Positions 45,802-46,023 of a stretch of 46,023 nucleotides of DNA are shown in pieces. Where the stretch lies: contig JAJYLH010000047.1 of assembly GCA_021787845.1 (NCBI GenBank), forward strand, positions 1 to 46,023, read 5' to 3'. Each line of letters begins with the position of its first letter. Positions within the stretch are counted from its first letter, which is position 1. Source of the stretch: Myxococcales bacterium (GTDB lineage Bacteria; Myxococcota; Myxococcia; Myxococcales; JAJYLH01). A model generated the notes under the pieces. That model saw only the letters and a program-made list of their open reading frames with translations. It ran no database searches and had not been told where the DNA came from. The position numbers and the translations under genes are program-made.

Positions 45802-46020
45802 GAGGACCTCGAGGCGTCTCCCGAGGACCTCGAAGCGCCTCCCGAGGACCTCCCGCAGCCTCCCGAGGACCTCGTGCAGCCTCCCGAGGACCTCCCGCAG
45901 CCTCCCGAGGACCTCGTGCAGCCTCCCGAGGACCTCCCGCAGCCTCCCGAGGACCTCCCGCAGCCTCCCGAGGACCTCCCGCAGCCTCCCGAGGACCTCC
46001 CGCAGCCTCCCGAGGACCTC
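45802..46020. repeat. 21-bp tandem repeat at the right edge
   Basis: Ten full units plus 9 bp (consensus GAGGACCTCCCGCAGCCTCCC) run to within three bases of the window end. Early units vary in the middle. Read on the minus strand in one frame it gives EVLGRLR heptads, a leucine-rich amphipathic pattern; on the plus strand it gives PPEDLPQ. The array has no stop codon in any frame. It may be the edge of a coding repeat gene that continues outside. Confidence 0.85.
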
Positions 46021-46023
46021 AGA

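Overview
The window is very GC-rich, with dense, often overlapping genes, two sigma-54-type (NtrC-family) regulators, many TPR and lipoprotein genes, and a gliding-motility-type envelope locus. Together these suggest a member of the Myxococcota (Deltaproteobacteria sensu lato). This is an inference from gene content; no rRNA, tRNA or CRISPR was found.

Layout. 1-257: a 170-bp branched palindrome. 258-9321 (minus strand): a tightly coupled operon for a trans-envelope complex of the Glt/Nfs type (gliding or spore-coat machinery of Myxococcus). In transcription order it encodes two outer-membrane barrels (A-like, B-like), one 1575-residue TPR protein that appears to combine C, D and E, a small F-like protein, an FHA/TonB-C protein (GltG-like) and a last barrel (H-like). 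A divergent CglC-like lipoprotein follows at 9424. 9997-13947: an M19 dipeptidase-family protein and a histidine kinase/NtrC-type regulator pair. 14310-18000: a secreted protein, a small membrane protein, and a three-gene cluster resembling the Fe-S, FAD and maturation proteins of molybdenum hydroxylases but with no large Mo-binding subunit. 18274-25132: TPR protein, alpha/beta hydrolase, aldehyde dehydrogenase, M20 peptidase, coiled-coil protein, MBL-fold lipoprotein. 25626-31100: nusA-rnpM(ylxR)-infB behind a leader with a promoter and an intrinsic terminator, but no rimP. 31339-35526: membrane protein, lipase-like lipoprotein preceded by a 12 x 21 bp minisatellite, sigma-54 regulator. 36258-41110: kdpFABC potassium pump. 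41758-45555: AAA/PD-(D/E)XK protein and an RbfA-like/RtcB pair. The right edge is a second 21-bp tandem repeat.

The most unusual signal is repetitive. Eight short arrays of a 9-bp near-palindrome (consensus CCGATCGGA, usually five units with a variant centre) lie between co-directional genes or inside a merged reading frame. The unit is a multiple of three and has no stop codon in any of six frames, so the arrays can be read through; four of them sit in the Glt-like operon and seem to have become N-terminal extensions or interdomain linkers. A second family of nested palindromes (outer arms GGAGCCGGACACGT...) surrounds and interrupts the kdp operon.

Best candidates for something undescribed: (1) the frame-neutral 9-bp arrays as inter-cistronic punctuation; (2) the condensed Glt/Nfs-like locus with C/D/E merged; (3) the CoxS/CoxM/NTase-like trio without a catalytic subunit and with a histone-H1-like tail; (4) the translationally coupled RbfA-like/RtcB pair.
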